Below, in pieces: positions 8,027 through 17,071 of a stretch of DNA of 64,000 nt. The notes under the pieces are model-generated. The model made no database searches. It was not told where the DNA came from and saw only the letters and a program-made list of their open reading frames with translations. Source of the stretch: an uncultured Collinsella sp. Lineage in GTDB: Bacteria; Actinomycetota; Coriobacteriia; Coriobacteriales; Coriobacteriaceae. Where the stretch lies: positions 40,361-104,360 of the forward strand of contig CAAEON010000015.1 of the NCBI GenBank assembly GCA_900757615.1, read 5' to 3'. A program made the position numbers and the translations under genes. Within the stretch, counting starts at the first letter, position 1, and each line of letters starts with the position of its first letter.

Positions 8027-9253
8027 ATGAGCAAGGAAAAAGTCGTTCTCGCATATTCCGGTGGTCTTGATACATCCGTATGTGTCAAGTGGCTCCAGGA
8101 CGAGAAGAATCTCGATGTCGTTTGCGTCTGCGGCAACGTGGGCCAGGAGGAGACCGGCTTGGATGCCAAGAAGCAGAAGGCGCTTGACCTGGGCGTTCTC
8201 GATTGCCAGGTGCTCGACCTGCGCGACGAGTTCTCCGATGAGTTCCTGACTAAGGCCATCGCCGCAAACTCCATGTACGAGAACAAGTACCCGCTGCTCT
8301 CCGCGCTGTCTCGCCCGCTGCTCGCCAAGAAGCTTGTCGAGGTCGCTCACGAGTTTGGCGCGACCTACGTCGCCCACGGCTGCACCGGCAAGGGTAACGA
8401 CCAGGTTCGTTTTGAGGCTGCCGTCAAGGCCCTCGACCCCGAGCTTAAGGTTATCGCCCCGGTTCGCGAGTGGGATCTGAAGTGCCGTCCCGATGAGGTT
8501 GCCTATGCTCACGCCCACAACGTGCCGGTTCCCGAGGGCGCCAACGACAACCCCTATTCCATCGACGACAACCTGTGGGGTCGCGCCATCGAGTGCGGTC
8601 ACCTGGAGGATCCCTGGAACGAGCCGCTCGATGACGCCTGGGTTATGACCAAGAACCCCGAGGACACGCCGGACACCCCGACCTACACCGAGATTGAGTT
8701 TGAGGCGGGCAAGCCCGTCGCCGTCGATGGCAAGAAGATGAAACTCTCCGAGATCGTCATCGCCCTCAACAAGATTTCAGGTGACAACGGTTTTGGCCGT
8801 CTCGACCTGGTCGAGGATCGTCTGGTGGGCCTCAAGAGTCGCGAGTGCTACGAGGTTCCTGGCGCCCTGACGCTCATCACCGCCCACAAGGCGCTCGAGG
8901 ACATCTGCGTCGAGGGCGACCTGCTCAAGACCAAGATTAAGCTCGAGCAGGATTGGGCCACCGCCGTGTACAACGGCCAGTGGTACAGCCCGCTCAAAAA
9001 CGCGCTCGATGCCTTTATGGCCGACACCCAGAAGTTCGTGACCGGCACCGTCCGTCTGAAGTTCTTTAAGGGCAACTGCCATGTCGTCGGCCGCAAGAGC
9101 CCGTTTAGCCTGTATGACTACGGTCTGGCTACCTACGACCGCGACACTACGTTTGACGAGAAGGCCAGCGCCGGCTTTATCGAGATCGATACGCTGTCGC
9201 TCAAGACGTGGGCTAAGGTCCAGGGCCCCAGCTCTGCTGCCGCCCAGGCCTAG
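8027..9253 (+). CDS. argG: Argininosuccinate synthase
   Basis: This 408-residue enzyme joins citrulline and aspartate with ATP to give argininosuccinate, the penultimate step of arginine synthesis. The N-terminal ATP pyrophosphatase P-loop AYSGGLDTSVCVKWL (about 9-23) is complete, and the central AHGCTGKGNDQVRFE and late GRKSPFSLYDYGLATY stretches are typical. Start: the ATG at 8027 behind GCGAAAGGAAAC; the 17-codon upstream extension is part of the leader RNA. argH follows on the same strand after a short hypothetical ORF, together covering citrulline to arginine. Expression is probably governed by the upstream Arg leader. Confidence 0.97.
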   Translation: MSKEKVVLAYSGGLDTSVCVKWLQDEKNLDVVCVCGNVGQEETGLDAKKQKALDLGVLDCQVLDLRDEFSDEFLTKAIAANSMYENKYPLLSALSRPLLAKKLVEVAHEFGATYVAHGCTGKGNDQVRFEAAVKALDPELKVIAPVREWDLKCRPDEVAYAHAHNVPVPEGANDNPYSIDDNLWGRAIECGHLEDPWNEPLDDAWVMTKNPEDTPDTPTYTEIEFEAGKPVAVDGKKMKLSEIVIALNKISGDNGFGRLDLVEDRLVGLKSRECYEVPGALTLITAHKALEDICVEGDLLKTKIKLEQDWATAVYNGQWYSPLKNALDAFMADTQKFVTGTVRLKFFKGNCHVVGRKSPFSLYDYGLATYDRDTTFDEKASAGFIEIDTLSLKTWAKVQGPSSAAAQA

Positions 9254-9406
9254 CGCCTCCTTCCTTTGGTATCCGCGCGGCCCATCCGCGTGATACATAA
9301 CGGGCGCATGGGGTCCCTACCTTTCGTTATGCTTGCTGACACTTCTTAACATCGGTGGCCCCTACGTTCCGCCCGCATATATGATGCCGCGTCTGCGGCT
9401 GAGTCC

Positions 9407-9436
9407 GAGCCCCGCCGGGGTTGTCCGGCGGGGCTC
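9407..9436 (+). other. Strong GC hairpin between argG and the next ORF
   Basis: GAGCCCCGCCGG (9407-9418) pairs perfectly with CCGGCGGGGCTC (9425-9436). No T-run follows, so it may be an mRNA-stabilising or weak terminating hairpin rather than a full terminator. The surrounding gap 9254-9486 holds nothing else I can identify. Confidence 0.6.
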
Positions 9437-9486
9437 CTCCTATCAATTTGACGGCCCTGCGCCTATATATATGGGGAGTATCCATT

Positions 9487-9657
9487 ATGTTCAATGCTAT
9501 CGCGCATGCTTTACTTGCCCTCGCGCCCGAGTTCGATGCTGCAAAGGTCGAGGACGTTCCTATGAGCCTAAAGGCCTGGATCGATGGTTCGCAGGGCAAC
9601 ATCCGGAGGGAGACGTTGGGCGCCAAGTGCATGGTGCGTCACTTCTTTGCAAATTAG
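9487..9657 (+). CDS. Short hypothetical protein (56 aa) between argG and argH
   Basis: A 56-codon ORF starts at ATG 9487 with a GGGGAG site 8 nt upstream. The product begins with a hydrophobic-amphipathic run (MFNAIAHALLALAPEF) and ends basic (RRETLGAKCMVRHFFAN). I recognise no family. The clean ribosome site and position between argG and argH make it credible as a translated small protein, but coding is not proved; codon use resembles neighbours. It could alternatively be a second leader ORF. Confidence 0.45.
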   Translation: MFNAIAHALLALAPEFDAAKVEDVPMSLKAWIDGSQGNIRRETLGAKCMVRHFFAN

Positions 9658-9775
9658 CTATATGGCCTCGCACATGGTGGGGAATATGCAAAACTAGCGG
9701 TTGAGAAATCGCTTTAGCGACAGGGCGCATTGCTTTGGGCGCTTGTTTTGGGATTTGATGAAAGGGGACGGTTCC

Positions 9776-11206
9776 ATGGCTCTTTGGGGCGGTCGTTTTG
9801 AGGCAGGCGTGGCCGAGGTCACGCAGGAGTTTGGCGCGTCGTTGCCGGTTGACAAACATCTCTATAAGCAGGATATCGCCGGATCTAAGGCACATGCCAA
9901 GATGCTGGCGGCCCAGGGCATTATCAGCGCCGAGGACGAGCAGGCGATTGCCGAGGGCCTGACCGGAATCGAACAGGATATCGATGCCGGCAACTTCACC
10001 TTTGATATCAACGACGAGGACATTCATATGTCCATCGAAAGCGAGCTGACGCGTCGTATCGGCGAGGCTGGCAAGCGCTTGCATACTGGGCGTTCGCGCA
10101 ACGACCAGGTGGCGACCGATACGCGCCTGGGCGTCAAGGCGCTGGCCAAGGAGCTCATGGAGGCCAATCTTGAGCTGCGCCATGTGCTGGTGGATGCGGC
10201 CAAGAAGTACGACAAGGTGATTCTTCCGGGCTACACGCATATGCAGCACGCTCAGCCCGTGCTGCTCTCGCATCATCTGCTGGCGTATTCCTGGATGTTC
10301 GCGCGCGACTTTACGCGCCTGAAGGCCGCCTTTGATGCCGCCGACAACTGCCCGCTGGGTGCTGCCGCGCTTGCCGGTACGAGCTATCCGCTCGATCGCC
10401 AGATGACGGCTGCCGAACTTGGCTTTGCGGGCGTGATTCCCAACTCGCTCGATGCGGTTTCCGACCGTGATTTCCTGCTCGATCTGCATTACGCCGGATC
10501 CGTCATGGCGATGCACCTGTCGCGTCTTTCCGAGGAGATCGTGCTGTGGTCGAGCTCCGAATTTGGCTTTATCACGCTTTCAGACTCCTACTCCACCGGC
10601 TCGTCTATCATGCCGCAGAAGAAGAACCCCGACTTTGCTGAGCTTATCCGCGGCAAGAGCGGTCGCGTGTACGGCAACCTGGTGCAGCTGCTCGTGACCA
10701 TGAAGGGCCTGCCGCTTGCTTATAACAAGGACTTGCAGGAGGACAAGGAGGGCGCGCTCGATACCGCTCACACGCTCATGCAGTGCCTGTCCGTTATGGC
10801 CGGAATGATTTCGACCTGGACCGTCAACGAGGATGCCATGGCGCGCGAGTGCGGCGTGGGGCATCTTGCCGCCACCGATGTTGCCGATTACCTGGCTAAG
10901 CGTGGTCTGCCGTTCCGTGAGGCACATGCCGTGGTGGGCCATCTGGTCCTGATGTGTGAGAAGCACGGCTGCAATCTTGAGGACCTGCCGTTTGAGGTGT
11001 TCCAGGAGGCAAGCCCGCTCTTTGAGCGCGACATTACCGAGGCGCTCGACATCCCGTCGATTGTCGCCGCACGCACGATCGAGGGCGGTACCGCCCCTGC
11101 CGCCGTTGCCGTGCAGCTGCAGCGTGCCGAGGCGCAGCTCGTGGCCGACGAAGGCGTGTTTGGATCGCTAACCAAGGTTGTCGAGATGGGTCACGGGGCA
11201 AAGTAG
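9776..11206 (+). CDS. argH: Argininosuccinate lyase
   Basis: This 476-residue enzyme cleaves argininosuccinate to arginine and fumarate, the last step of arginine synthesis. It has the fumarase/aspartase superfamily signature GSSIMPQKKNPD (about residue 277) with the catalytic serine loop, plus TGRSRNDQVATDTRL and GYTHMQHAQPV substrate-binding stretches. Length is normal. The ATG at 9776 follows GAAAGGGG; the upstream 25 codons of open frame are non-coding. It lies downstream of argG on the same strand and probably shares the arginine-responsive leader, although a 9254-9486 gap with a hairpin may allow separate control. Confidence 0.97.
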   Translation: MALWGGRFEAGVAEVTQEFGASLPVDKHLYKQDIAGSKAHAKMLAAQGIISAEDEQAIAEGLTGIEQDIDAGNFTFDINDEDIHMSIESELTRRIGEAGKRLHTGRSRNDQVATDTRLGVKALAKELMEANLELRHVLVDAAKKYDKVILPGYTHMQHAQPVLLSHHLLAYSWMFARDFTRLKAAFDAADNCPLGAAALAGTSYPLDRQMTAAELGFAGVIPNSLDAVSDRDFLLDLHYAGSVMAMHLSRLSEEIVLWSSSEFGFITLSDSYSTGSSIMPQKKNPDFAELIRGKSGRVYGNLVQLLVTMKGLPLAYNKDLQEDKEGALDTAHTLMQCLSVMAGMISTWTVNEDAMARECGVGHLAATDVADYLAKRGLPFREAHAVVGHLVLMCEKHGCNLEDLPFEVFQEASPLFERDITEALDIPSIVAARTIEGGTAPAAVAVQLQRAEAQLVADEGVFGSLTKVVEMGHGAK

Positions 11207-11590
11207 AGGTTTGGCTGAAGACGTATTGTCCATTTATTGATAAATCGTTTTTGCTTTACGGGCGTCTGCTGATGCGGGCGCCCCTATTTTGCTGCTATGG
11301 GGGAGGGGCTTGTCGAGAACTTCTGTAGGACCTTTGGGCAGGTTGTGAAGGGGGTACGTTCGCGGGTGGCAACCGACCGCCCGCTCTGTTCCATGTGGTT
11401 GATGAGCGGTCGGATGGTACTCTAATCGGGCTTCGAAACAGAAGTGACACATATGGAGCGCTTTAATAAATTGCAGCGTTTCAATAAACAGCTTTTTGTT
11501 TAACTGCAGCTAAAACTCTGTTACGATGCAGTCCAGGCGGGTGCCGGAATGGGACTTGGGCACGCGCGAACCTACTTGAAAGGCTACCTT
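11207..11590. other. Intergenic gap argH-ndk
   Basis: This 384-bp gap has no convincing gene. GGGCGTCTGC...GCGGGCGCCCC followed by TATTTT (about 11260-11289) is a probable argH terminator. A second inverted repeat, CCGACCGC with GCGGTCGG (about 11370-11413), has no T-run. An AT-rich stretch (11450-11530) with GTTACGAT probably holds the ndk promoter. Confidence 0.5.
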
Positions 11591-11995
11591 ATGGCTATCG
11601 AGAAGACCTTCATCATGATTAAGCCCGACGCCGTGCGCGACCGCAAGATCGGCGAGATCGTTGCTCGTATTGAGCGCAGCGGCCTTGTCATCGAGCGCAT
11701 GGAGATGACCACGCTCGAGCGCGCTACCGTCGAGGAGCACTACGCCCATCTGGCCGACAAGCCCTTCTTTGGCGGTCTCTGCGACTTTATGACGAGCGGT
11801 CCGGTCGTCAAGATGGTCGTTTCTGGTCTCTCCGCTGTTTCCAAGATGCGCACCCTTATGGGCGCTACCAACCCGCTTGATGCTGCTCCTGGCACCATCC
11901 GCGGCGACTTCGCTGTCGATGTCAATGCCAACGTGATCCATGGCTCCGACTGCCTGGAGAACGCCGAGATCGAGATCAAGCGCTTCTTTGGCTAA
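11591..11995 (+). CDS. ndk: Nucleoside diphosphate kinase
   Basis: This 134-residue enzyme transfers the gamma phosphate of ATP to other nucleoside diphosphates through a phospho-histidine. The family start MAIEKTFIMIKPDAV, the RNLIHGSD-equivalent NVIHGSD (active-site His near residue 117) and the GPVVKMVVSG segment are present, and the length is typical. The ATG at 11591 follows TTGAAAGG. It is convergent with rpiB, with a shared terminator region between them. Confidence 0.97.
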   Translation: MAIEKTFIMIKPDAVRDRKIGEIVARIERSGLVIERMEMTTLERATVEEHYAHLADKPFFGGLCDFMTSGPVVKMVVSGLSAVSKMRTLMGATNPLDAAPGTIRGDFAVDVNANVIHGSDCLENAEIEIKRFFG

Positions 11996-12033
11996 ACCAG
12001 CTTTGACTCCTTAAAGCTGTTAGCGTGTGGCTT

Positions 12034-12067
12034 GGGCGCCGCGGAATTCCAACCGCGGTGCCCTTTT
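12034..12067 (+). terminator. Terminator after ndk
   Basis: GGGCGCCGCGG (12034-12044) pairs with CCGCGGTGCCC (12053-12063) and is followed by TTTTATT, a standard intrinsic terminator. Confidence 0.85.
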
Positions 12068-12110
12068 ATTCCGGTAGATTTTTGGTAAACGCATAGAAAA
12101 CTACTAAAGA

Positions 12111-12144
12111 GCCCCCGTCCGGATGTTTCTTCCGGGCGGGGGCT
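12111..12144 (-). terminator. Terminator after rpiB
   Basis: On the minus strand, GCCCCCGCCCGG and CCGGACGGGGGC form a 12-bp stem about 30 bp past the rpiB stop, followed by TCTTTAG. The T-run is short, but stem strength and position support termination. Confidence 0.7.
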
Positions 12145-12171
12145 GGCGCTAGCGTATGGCTTTGTAAGTCT

Positions 12172-12639
12172 TTAGGCCTCGTCGACAATCTTTAGTCCGC
12201 GGGTCTGGTCGATCTCGTTGAGGAGATTGACGCGACGCTCGTGGCGGCCGCCCTCAAACTCGGCGTCGAGCCATTCGTCGACAATCATCTTGGCGAGCTC
12301 GGAGCCAACGACGCGGGCGCCAAAGGCCAGCACGTTGGTGTTGTTGTGCATACGGGAGAGCTTGGCGCTGAAGGGCTCGGAGCACACGACGGCGCGTACG
12401 CCCTCGACCTTGTTGGCAGCCAGGCTAATCCCGACGCCGGTACCGCAGATCAGGATACCCAGGTCGACGTCACCGTTGGCCACGGCCTTGCCCACCCTGT
12501 AACCGGCGATGGGGTAGTCGAAGCTCTCGGAGGTGTCGGTGCCATAGTTCACGACCTCGCAGCCGCGCTCCTTCAGGTGCTCGGAAATGATGTTCTTGAG
12601 CTCGACGGCGGCGTGGTCGTTACCGATACCGATCTTCAT
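12172..12639 (-). CDS. rpiB: Ribose-5-phosphate isomerase B
   Basis: This 155-residue LacAB/RpiB protein interconverts ribose 5-phosphate and ribulose 5-phosphate in the pentose phosphate pathway. The start MKIGIGNDHAAVELK, the catalytic-cysteine loop ILICGTGVGISLAANK (near residue 68) and MHNNTNVLAFGARV with the catalytic His are all present. Some homologues act on allose or galactose 6-phosphate, so substrate is inferred. The ATG at 12639 is preceded by AGAGGAACC. It is divergent from the cysteine desulfidase-like gene across a 270-bp gap in which I see only AT-rich promoter-like sequence. Confidence 0.93.
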   Translation of the reverse strand: MKIGIGNDHAAVELKNIISEHLKERGCEVVNYGTDTSESFDYPIAGYRVGKAVANGDVDLGILICGTGVGISLAANKVEGVRAVVCSEPFSAKLSRMHNNTNVLAFGARVVGSELAKMIVDEWLDAEFEGGRHERRVNLLNEIDQTRGLKIVDEA

Positions 12640-12909
12640 GAGTGGTTCCTCTCTGGTCCGTGCGGCGGAATTGCTAAAGGTTTTACCGCGTTCGACTGCA
12701 TGATAACGCGACTTTTGTGTAAACGCTCGGGCGTTTTTTGGTCAAACGCTTTAGCATGCAACAAGACCGGCTTCTCATGAATAATTCCGCCAATTTGTGC
12801 TCGAGCGCCGTCCGCCGGAACCATGGTTGCGGTTTTTGATGCATTGTTATCAAATAAAAGAACTAACTATTTTTGAGAGCCCAGCCCGTTATATAAGTAG
12901 GAGATACCT

Positions 12910-14232
12910 ATGTCTGCCGATTCCCTTCGTGATACCGCGTTTTGCGATGTTTTGAACCGCGAGCTTGTCTGTGCGCTCGGCTGCACCGAGCCCATTGCCG
13001 TTGCCTATGCAGCGGCGCTGGCGAGCCAGACGCTCGGTTGCGAACCCGATCATATGGACGTTGCCTGCTCGGGCAACATCATCAAGAACGTCAAGAGCGT
13101 GACCGTGCCCAACTCGGGCGGAATGCATGGCATCGAAGCCGCGGCTGTGCTGGGTGCCGTGGGCGGAGACGCTAAGAGCGCGCTCGAGGTGCTCGAGAGC
13201 GTTGACGATGAAGACCGTGCTCGCGTGGCCGAGCTCCTCGCCGACGCCGGCTACTGCGATGTGTCGCTTGTCGAGGGTGTGCCCAACCTCTACATCAAGG
13301 TGACTGCCACGGCCGGAGGCCATACCGCGGTCGTCGAGATTACCGACCACCACACCAACGTCACATGCCATACGCTCGACGGTATCCCGGTATGCGGTAA
13401 GTCGGCGGGGGAGTGTGCCGCCTGCGCGGAGCGCGTGGTGGCCGAGCGCGCGGCGGATAACGCCGACACCCCTATGAGCATTGAGTCTATCATCGACTTT
13501 ATCGAGGACGGTGACATTGAGGACGCCCGCGCTGCCGTTGAGCGTCAGATTGAGCTGAACGGTGCGATCAGTGCCGAGGGCCTGGCGCACGCTTGGGGCG
13601 CCGAGGTGGGCCGTACGCTGCTGGGTGCACGTGCCGATGACGTCGCCTGCCGTGCCCGCGCCCGTGCAGCCGCCGGGTCCGACGCCCGCATGAACGGCTG
13701 CGCGCTGCCGGTCGCCATTGTGTGCGGCTCGGGCAATCAGGGCATTACCTGCGCGCTGCCCGTTATGGAGTATGCCGAGTATCTGCGCTGCGACCACGAT
13801 CGCCTGGTGCGCGCCGTGATGCTGTCCGATCTTATCGCTGTGCATATCAAGAGCTATATTGGTGCGCTCTCGGCGTTTTGCGGTGCTATTTGTGCCGCGT
13901 GCGGCGCCGGCGCTGCGATTACCTGGCTGTGCGGTGGTACGCGCGAGCAGATTGGCGCGACGGTCTCGAACACGCTCGGCAACGTTGGCGGCATCGTGTG
14001 CGATGGCGCCAAGGCAAGCTGTGCCGCCAAGATTTCCGCTGCCGTCGATGCGGCGATTTTGGGCCACGATATGGCCATGCAGGGCCGTGGCTTCCGTGCC
14101 GGCGAGGGCCTGATCCAGGATACGGTGGAGGAGACGATTGCCAGCATGGGCTATGTGGGCCGTGTAGGCATGAAGGACACCGACGTCGAGATCCTCAACA
14201 TCATGATTGGCAAGACCGTCGTCGATTGCTAG
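12910..14232 (+). CDS. UPF0597/CdsB family L-cysteine desulfidase-like protein (YhaM/CyuA type)
   Basis: This 440-residue protein belongs to the UPF0597 family related to L-serine dehydratase alpha chains. Members break down L-cysteine to pyruvate, ammonia and sulfide using an oxygen-sensitive iron-sulfur cluster. The signature ELVCALGCTEPIAVAYAAALA (16-36, with C25) and the C-terminal GNVGGIVCDGAKASCAAKIS (about 355-375) are clear; further cysteines in CGAICAACGAG may serve the cluster. The ATG at 12910 follows TAGGAGATACCT. It stands alone and ends in a good terminator. Anaerobic sulfide production would fit the cysteine and selenium genes further right, but that link is inference. Confidence 0.85.
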   Translation: MSADSLRDTAFCDVLNRELVCALGCTEPIAVAYAAALASQTLGCEPDHMDVACSGNIIKNVKSVTVPNSGGMHGIEAAAVLGAVGGDAKSALEVLESVDDEDRARVAELLADAGYCDVSLVEGVPNLYIKVTATAGGHTAVVEITDHHTNVTCHTLDGIPVCGKSAGECAACAERVVAERAADNADTPMSIESIIDFIEDGDIEDARAAVERQIELNGAISAEGLAHAWGAEVGRTLLGARADDVACRARARAAAGSDARMNGCALPVAIVCGSGNQGITCALPVMEYAEYLRCDHDRLVRAVMLSDLIAVHIKSYIGALSAFCGAICAACGAGAAITWLCGGTREQIGATVSNTLGNVGGIVCDGAKASCAAKISAAVDAAILGHDMAMQGRGFRAGEGLIQDTVEETIASMGYVGRVGMKDTDVEILNIMIGKTVVDC

Positions 14233-14601
14233 GGGCTCCGGATCACTGCATCTTGCTGTTAAAGTCGTCGCTCTTGTGGCCGTAAAGCACCTGCCTGCAT
14301 AGTGGGCAGGTGCATTTCTTTGCCGGCAAACGGTTAATAATTGTCGGTAAACGGTAGTTAGAATCAGGAATAGTCATTTAGTTTCAAGTAGTGTCAGATG
14401 TTTGCATCAACTAAAAGTGCAGGTAAAAGACGGTGTCCTGTTCATTTACTTTGAAAAACTATGAATACATATGAAAAACTATGATTGCGAATGAGAATTA
14501 CTTGCAATAGACTGTAGTTACGGAAGGGGCACCTGCCCAAACGCGCGCAACGGTCGGGGCTTTCCGTTTGAACGTTTCCTTACAGGAAAGGCAGCTCAGC
14601 G
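14233..14601 (+). promoter_or_regulatory. Upstream region of the sugar isomerase/PTS genes: terminator, tandem operator, promoter
   Basis: GCACCTGCCT (14287-14296) pairs with GGGCAGGTGC (14304-14313) and ends the previous gene. Further right, TGAAAAACTATGA occurs twice as a direct repeat (14452-14464 and 14472-14484), 20 bp apart, directly upstream of a TTGCGA (14485-14490) / TAGACT (14508-14513) pair with 17-bp spacing. DeoR-type regulators often bind tandem repeats, and such a gene is encoded downstream, so this is a likely operator. A leader hairpin ACGGAAGGGGC...GGGGCTTTCCGT may follow (about 14519-14569). Confidence 0.6.
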
Positions 14602-15540
14602 ATGAAATTCGCAACCCGCATCAACTCCTACTACCGAACCGGTGAGAAGAACATCGACCGCGTCTTCGACCAGTTCCAGCACGTCGGCCTCACCCATGTG
14701 GACCTTAATTACCCTGAGCACGTGGTGGACATCTCCGCCGAGGAGATGAAGGCCAAGCTCGACGCGCACGACCTCAAGCTCAACGGCACTGCTCTTCGCT
14801 TTCGCAACGACTTTATCAATGGCGACCTGGGCAATCAGGATCCCGCACTCGCTGGGGAGGCGCTTAAGCTCTGCTATGAGGCCTGTGATTACTGTCGCAC
14901 CTGCGGCGGCGATACCGTGACGATCTGGCTCGGTCATGACGGCTTTGACTACAGCTTCCAGATCGACTACACCCTCGTGTTTGACAACCTCGTTAAGGCG
15001 TTCCAGGCGGTTTGCGACTATGCGCCCGATCTGCATATCTCCATCGAGTACAAGCCCTATGAGGAGCGCAGCTACGCCTATATCGATACGATGGGCCTCA
15101 CCGGCATGATCCTCAACGCGGTGGACCGCGAGAATCTTGGCGTTACGCTCGATTACTGTCACATGCTCATGAAGCACGAGAACCCCGCGATGGCTACCGA
15201 TATCTTCGGTCGTGCCGGCAAGCTCTACGGCATTCACCTCAACGATGGCTACGGCGTGATGGACGACGGACTCATGATCGGCATGGCTACGCCTGTCAAG
15301 ACGCTCGAAATGCTCTTCTATCTCAAGAAATACGCCTTTGACCACGCTATCTACTTCGATACGTTCCCAATTATCGAGGATGCGGAAGGGGAGTGCGCTC
15401 ATAACCTCGCTATGGTGAAGCTTATGAATGACTCCTTGGAAAGTGTGGGCCAGGAAAAGATACAGTCCGTGATTGATGCAAACGATGCACTTGCAGCGGC
15501 CGCGCTCGTGCGCGAGCTCTTCTGCGCTATGGGGAGGTAA
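14602..15540 (+). CDS. Sugar phosphate isomerase/epimerase, TIM-barrel (AP endonuclease 2 family)
   Basis: This 312-residue protein has the xylose-isomerase-like TIM barrel plan. Probable divalent metal ligands fall in SIEYKPYEERS (Glu, about 151), TLDYCHML (Asp/His, about 187-192) and GIHLNDGYG (His, about 215). It resembles the hexulose/rhamnose isomerase-like group that interconverts ketoses and aldoses or epimerises at C3. Its PTS partner immediately downstream (8 bp gap) and the DeoR-type regulator suggest it processes the sugar brought in by that transporter, but the sugar is not identifiable. The ATG at 14602 follows ACAGGAAAGGCAG. Confidence 0.82.
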   Translation: MKFATRINSYYRTGEKNIDRVFDQFQHVGLTHVDLNYPEHVVDISAEEMKAKLDAHDLKLNGTALRFRNDFINGDLGNQDPALAGEALKLCYEACDYCRTCGGDTVTIWLGHDGFDYSFQIDYTLVFDNLVKAFQAVCDYAPDLHISIEYKPYEERSYAYIDTMGLTGMILNAVDRENLGVTLDYCHMLMKHENPAMATDIFGRAGKLYGIHLNDGYGVMDDGLMIGMATPVKTLEMLFYLKKYAFDHAIYFDTFPIIEDAEGECAHNLAMVKLMNDSLESVGQEKIQSVIDANDALAAAALVRELFCAMGR

Positions 15541-15547
15541 TCATTCT

Positions 15548-16921
15548 ATGAAACGTGATTGGGAAGCTACTGCCGAGGGCATTCTTGCCGCCGTGGGCGG
15601 CCCCGAGAACATCTCGGGCATGACGCACTGCGCCACTCGTCTTCGCCTGAACCTGCGCGACGATTCCAAGTGTGACGATGCGGCCGTTAAGGAAGTCGAC
15701 GGCGTGGTCAACACCGTCAACTCAGCCGGCCAGTACCAAGTGCTGATTGGCACCGAGGTACCCAAGCTCTATGAGAAGTTCGAGCCGCTTGTCAAGGGCT
15801 CGGGCGCCGAGGTCTCCACGAGCGCTTCCTCCGATGAGGGCATCGTCTCCAGGATTTTCTCCGCCATCTCGGGTGTCTTTGCTCCGTTGCTGCCCGCCAT
15901 GGCCGGCTCCGGTATCCTCCGCGGCTTGCTGATTCTTGCGGTTCAGCTTGGTCTTATCACCGAGGGCACGGGTACCTACACCATCCTCTACACCCTCTCG
16001 ATGAGTGTGTTCTACTTCCTGCCGGTGCTTCTAGGCTTCTCCTCGGGCAAACGCTTCGGTGCGAGCCCGTACCTTTCGGCCCTGATCTGCGCCTGCTTGC
16101 TCTATCCCGATTTTATCGGCTTGATGGGCGATGCGGGCAACGGCGCCATGAGCGAGTTCTTCGGCATTCCTGTGGTGCTCATGAGCTACAACTCCACCGT
16201 TATCCCGGCCATCATCGCCATCTGGGTCTACTCGTTCCTCTATAAGTTCCTGGATGAACATGTGCCCGAGACCCTCAAGCTCGTCGTGCTTCCCGCGGTC
16301 TCGCTGATAATCATGGTCCCCGCCACCATGCTCGTGATCGGTCCTTTGGGTGTCTATGCCGGCGAGGGCATCGCCTTCGTGGTCAACTGGCTCATCGCCC
16401 GCTCCAACGTGCTTGCTGGCATCCTGGTGGGCGGCGGCTGGTCCGTGCTCGTCTCGATGGGTATCCACTGGGCAGTCAACCCCATCATGATTAACAACAT
16501 CGCCTCCAATGGCTTCGACTACATTTGCCCGGCCACCTTTGCCTGCAACTTCGCTGTTATCGGCTGCGCCCTCGGCGTCTTCCTCAAGGCCCGCGATCAG
16601 AAGCTCAAGAGCTTTGCCATGACCGGTGCCGTGACCATCTGCCTCTCTGCCATCATCGAGCCCACGCTCTTTGGCATGCTTGTCAAGAACAAGAAGCTCT
16701 TCTTGGCTCAGATCATCGGCGGTGCCTGCGGCGGCGCGTTCCTCGGCCTTTTCAAGGTCGTCACCACGGCCTTTGTCTTTGGCTCCGTCACTACGTTCCC
16801 GGCCTTCGTCTCCTCCGATCCGATGAACTTCGCTTTCGCCATGATCGGCATGGTTATCTCGGCTGTTGTCGCCGGCGTACTCGGCTACATCTTCACCGAC
16901 AAGGACGATCAGCTCGCCTAG
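15548..16921 (+). CDS. PTS transporter subunit EIIBC (glucose/beta-glucoside superfamily)
   Basis: This 457-residue fusion imports and phosphorylates a sugar. The EIIB domain (1-80) has the phosphorylation site GMTHCATRLRLNL with Cys28. The EIIC domain (about 105-450) has about ten hydrophobic segments, beginning near AISGVFAPLLPAMAGSGILRG, and the conserved GIHWAVNPIMINN and IEPTLFG loops. No EIIA domain is fused, so a separate EIIA must supply phosphate. The ATG at 15548 is 8 bp after the isomerase stop and uses GGGGAGG inside that gene's end, indicating coupling. It resembles beta-glucoside- and sucrose-type EIIBC proteins; substrate unknown. Confidence 0.9.
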   Translation: MKRDWEATAEGILAAVGGPENISGMTHCATRLRLNLRDDSKCDDAAVKEVDGVVNTVNSAGQYQVLIGTEVPKLYEKFEPLVKGSGAEVSTSASSDEGIVSRIFSAISGVFAPLLPAMAGSGILRGLLILAVQLGLITEGTGTYTILYTLSMSVFYFLPVLLGFSSGKRFGASPYLSALICACLLYPDFIGLMGDAGNGAMSEFFGIPVVLMSYNSTVIPAIIAIWVYSFLYKFLDEHVPETLKLVVLPAVSLIIMVPATMLVIGPLGVYAGEGIAFVVNWLIARSNVLAGILVGGGWSVLVSMGIHWAVNPIMINNIASNGFDYICPATFACNFAVIGCALGVFLKARDQKLKSFAMTGAVTICLSAIIEPTLFGMLVKNKKLFLAQIIGGACGGAFLGLFKVVTTAFVFGSVTTFPAFVSSDPMNFAFAMIGMVISAVVAGVLGYIFTDKDDQLA

Positions 16922-16979
16922 TCTTGCTTTGGGGCTACGAGTCATGAGCCCAAGGCTAAGACCGACTTCCATCTAATAA

Positions 16980-17012
16980 GGGGTCGCTGCTTATATCGCA
17001 GCGGCCCTTTTT
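16980..17012 (+). terminator. Terminator after the PTS gene
   Basis: GGGGTCGCTGC (16980-16990) pairs with GCAGCGGCCC (16998-17007), followed by TTTTT. It lies between the transporter and its putative regulator gene, so the regulator may be transcribed partly by read-through. Confidence 0.85.
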
Positions 17013-17071
17013 GCTTTTGTTTGGCTTGATTAGGTTAAACTTTGAAAATAGATGAAAAGGAAGGAACGCCG

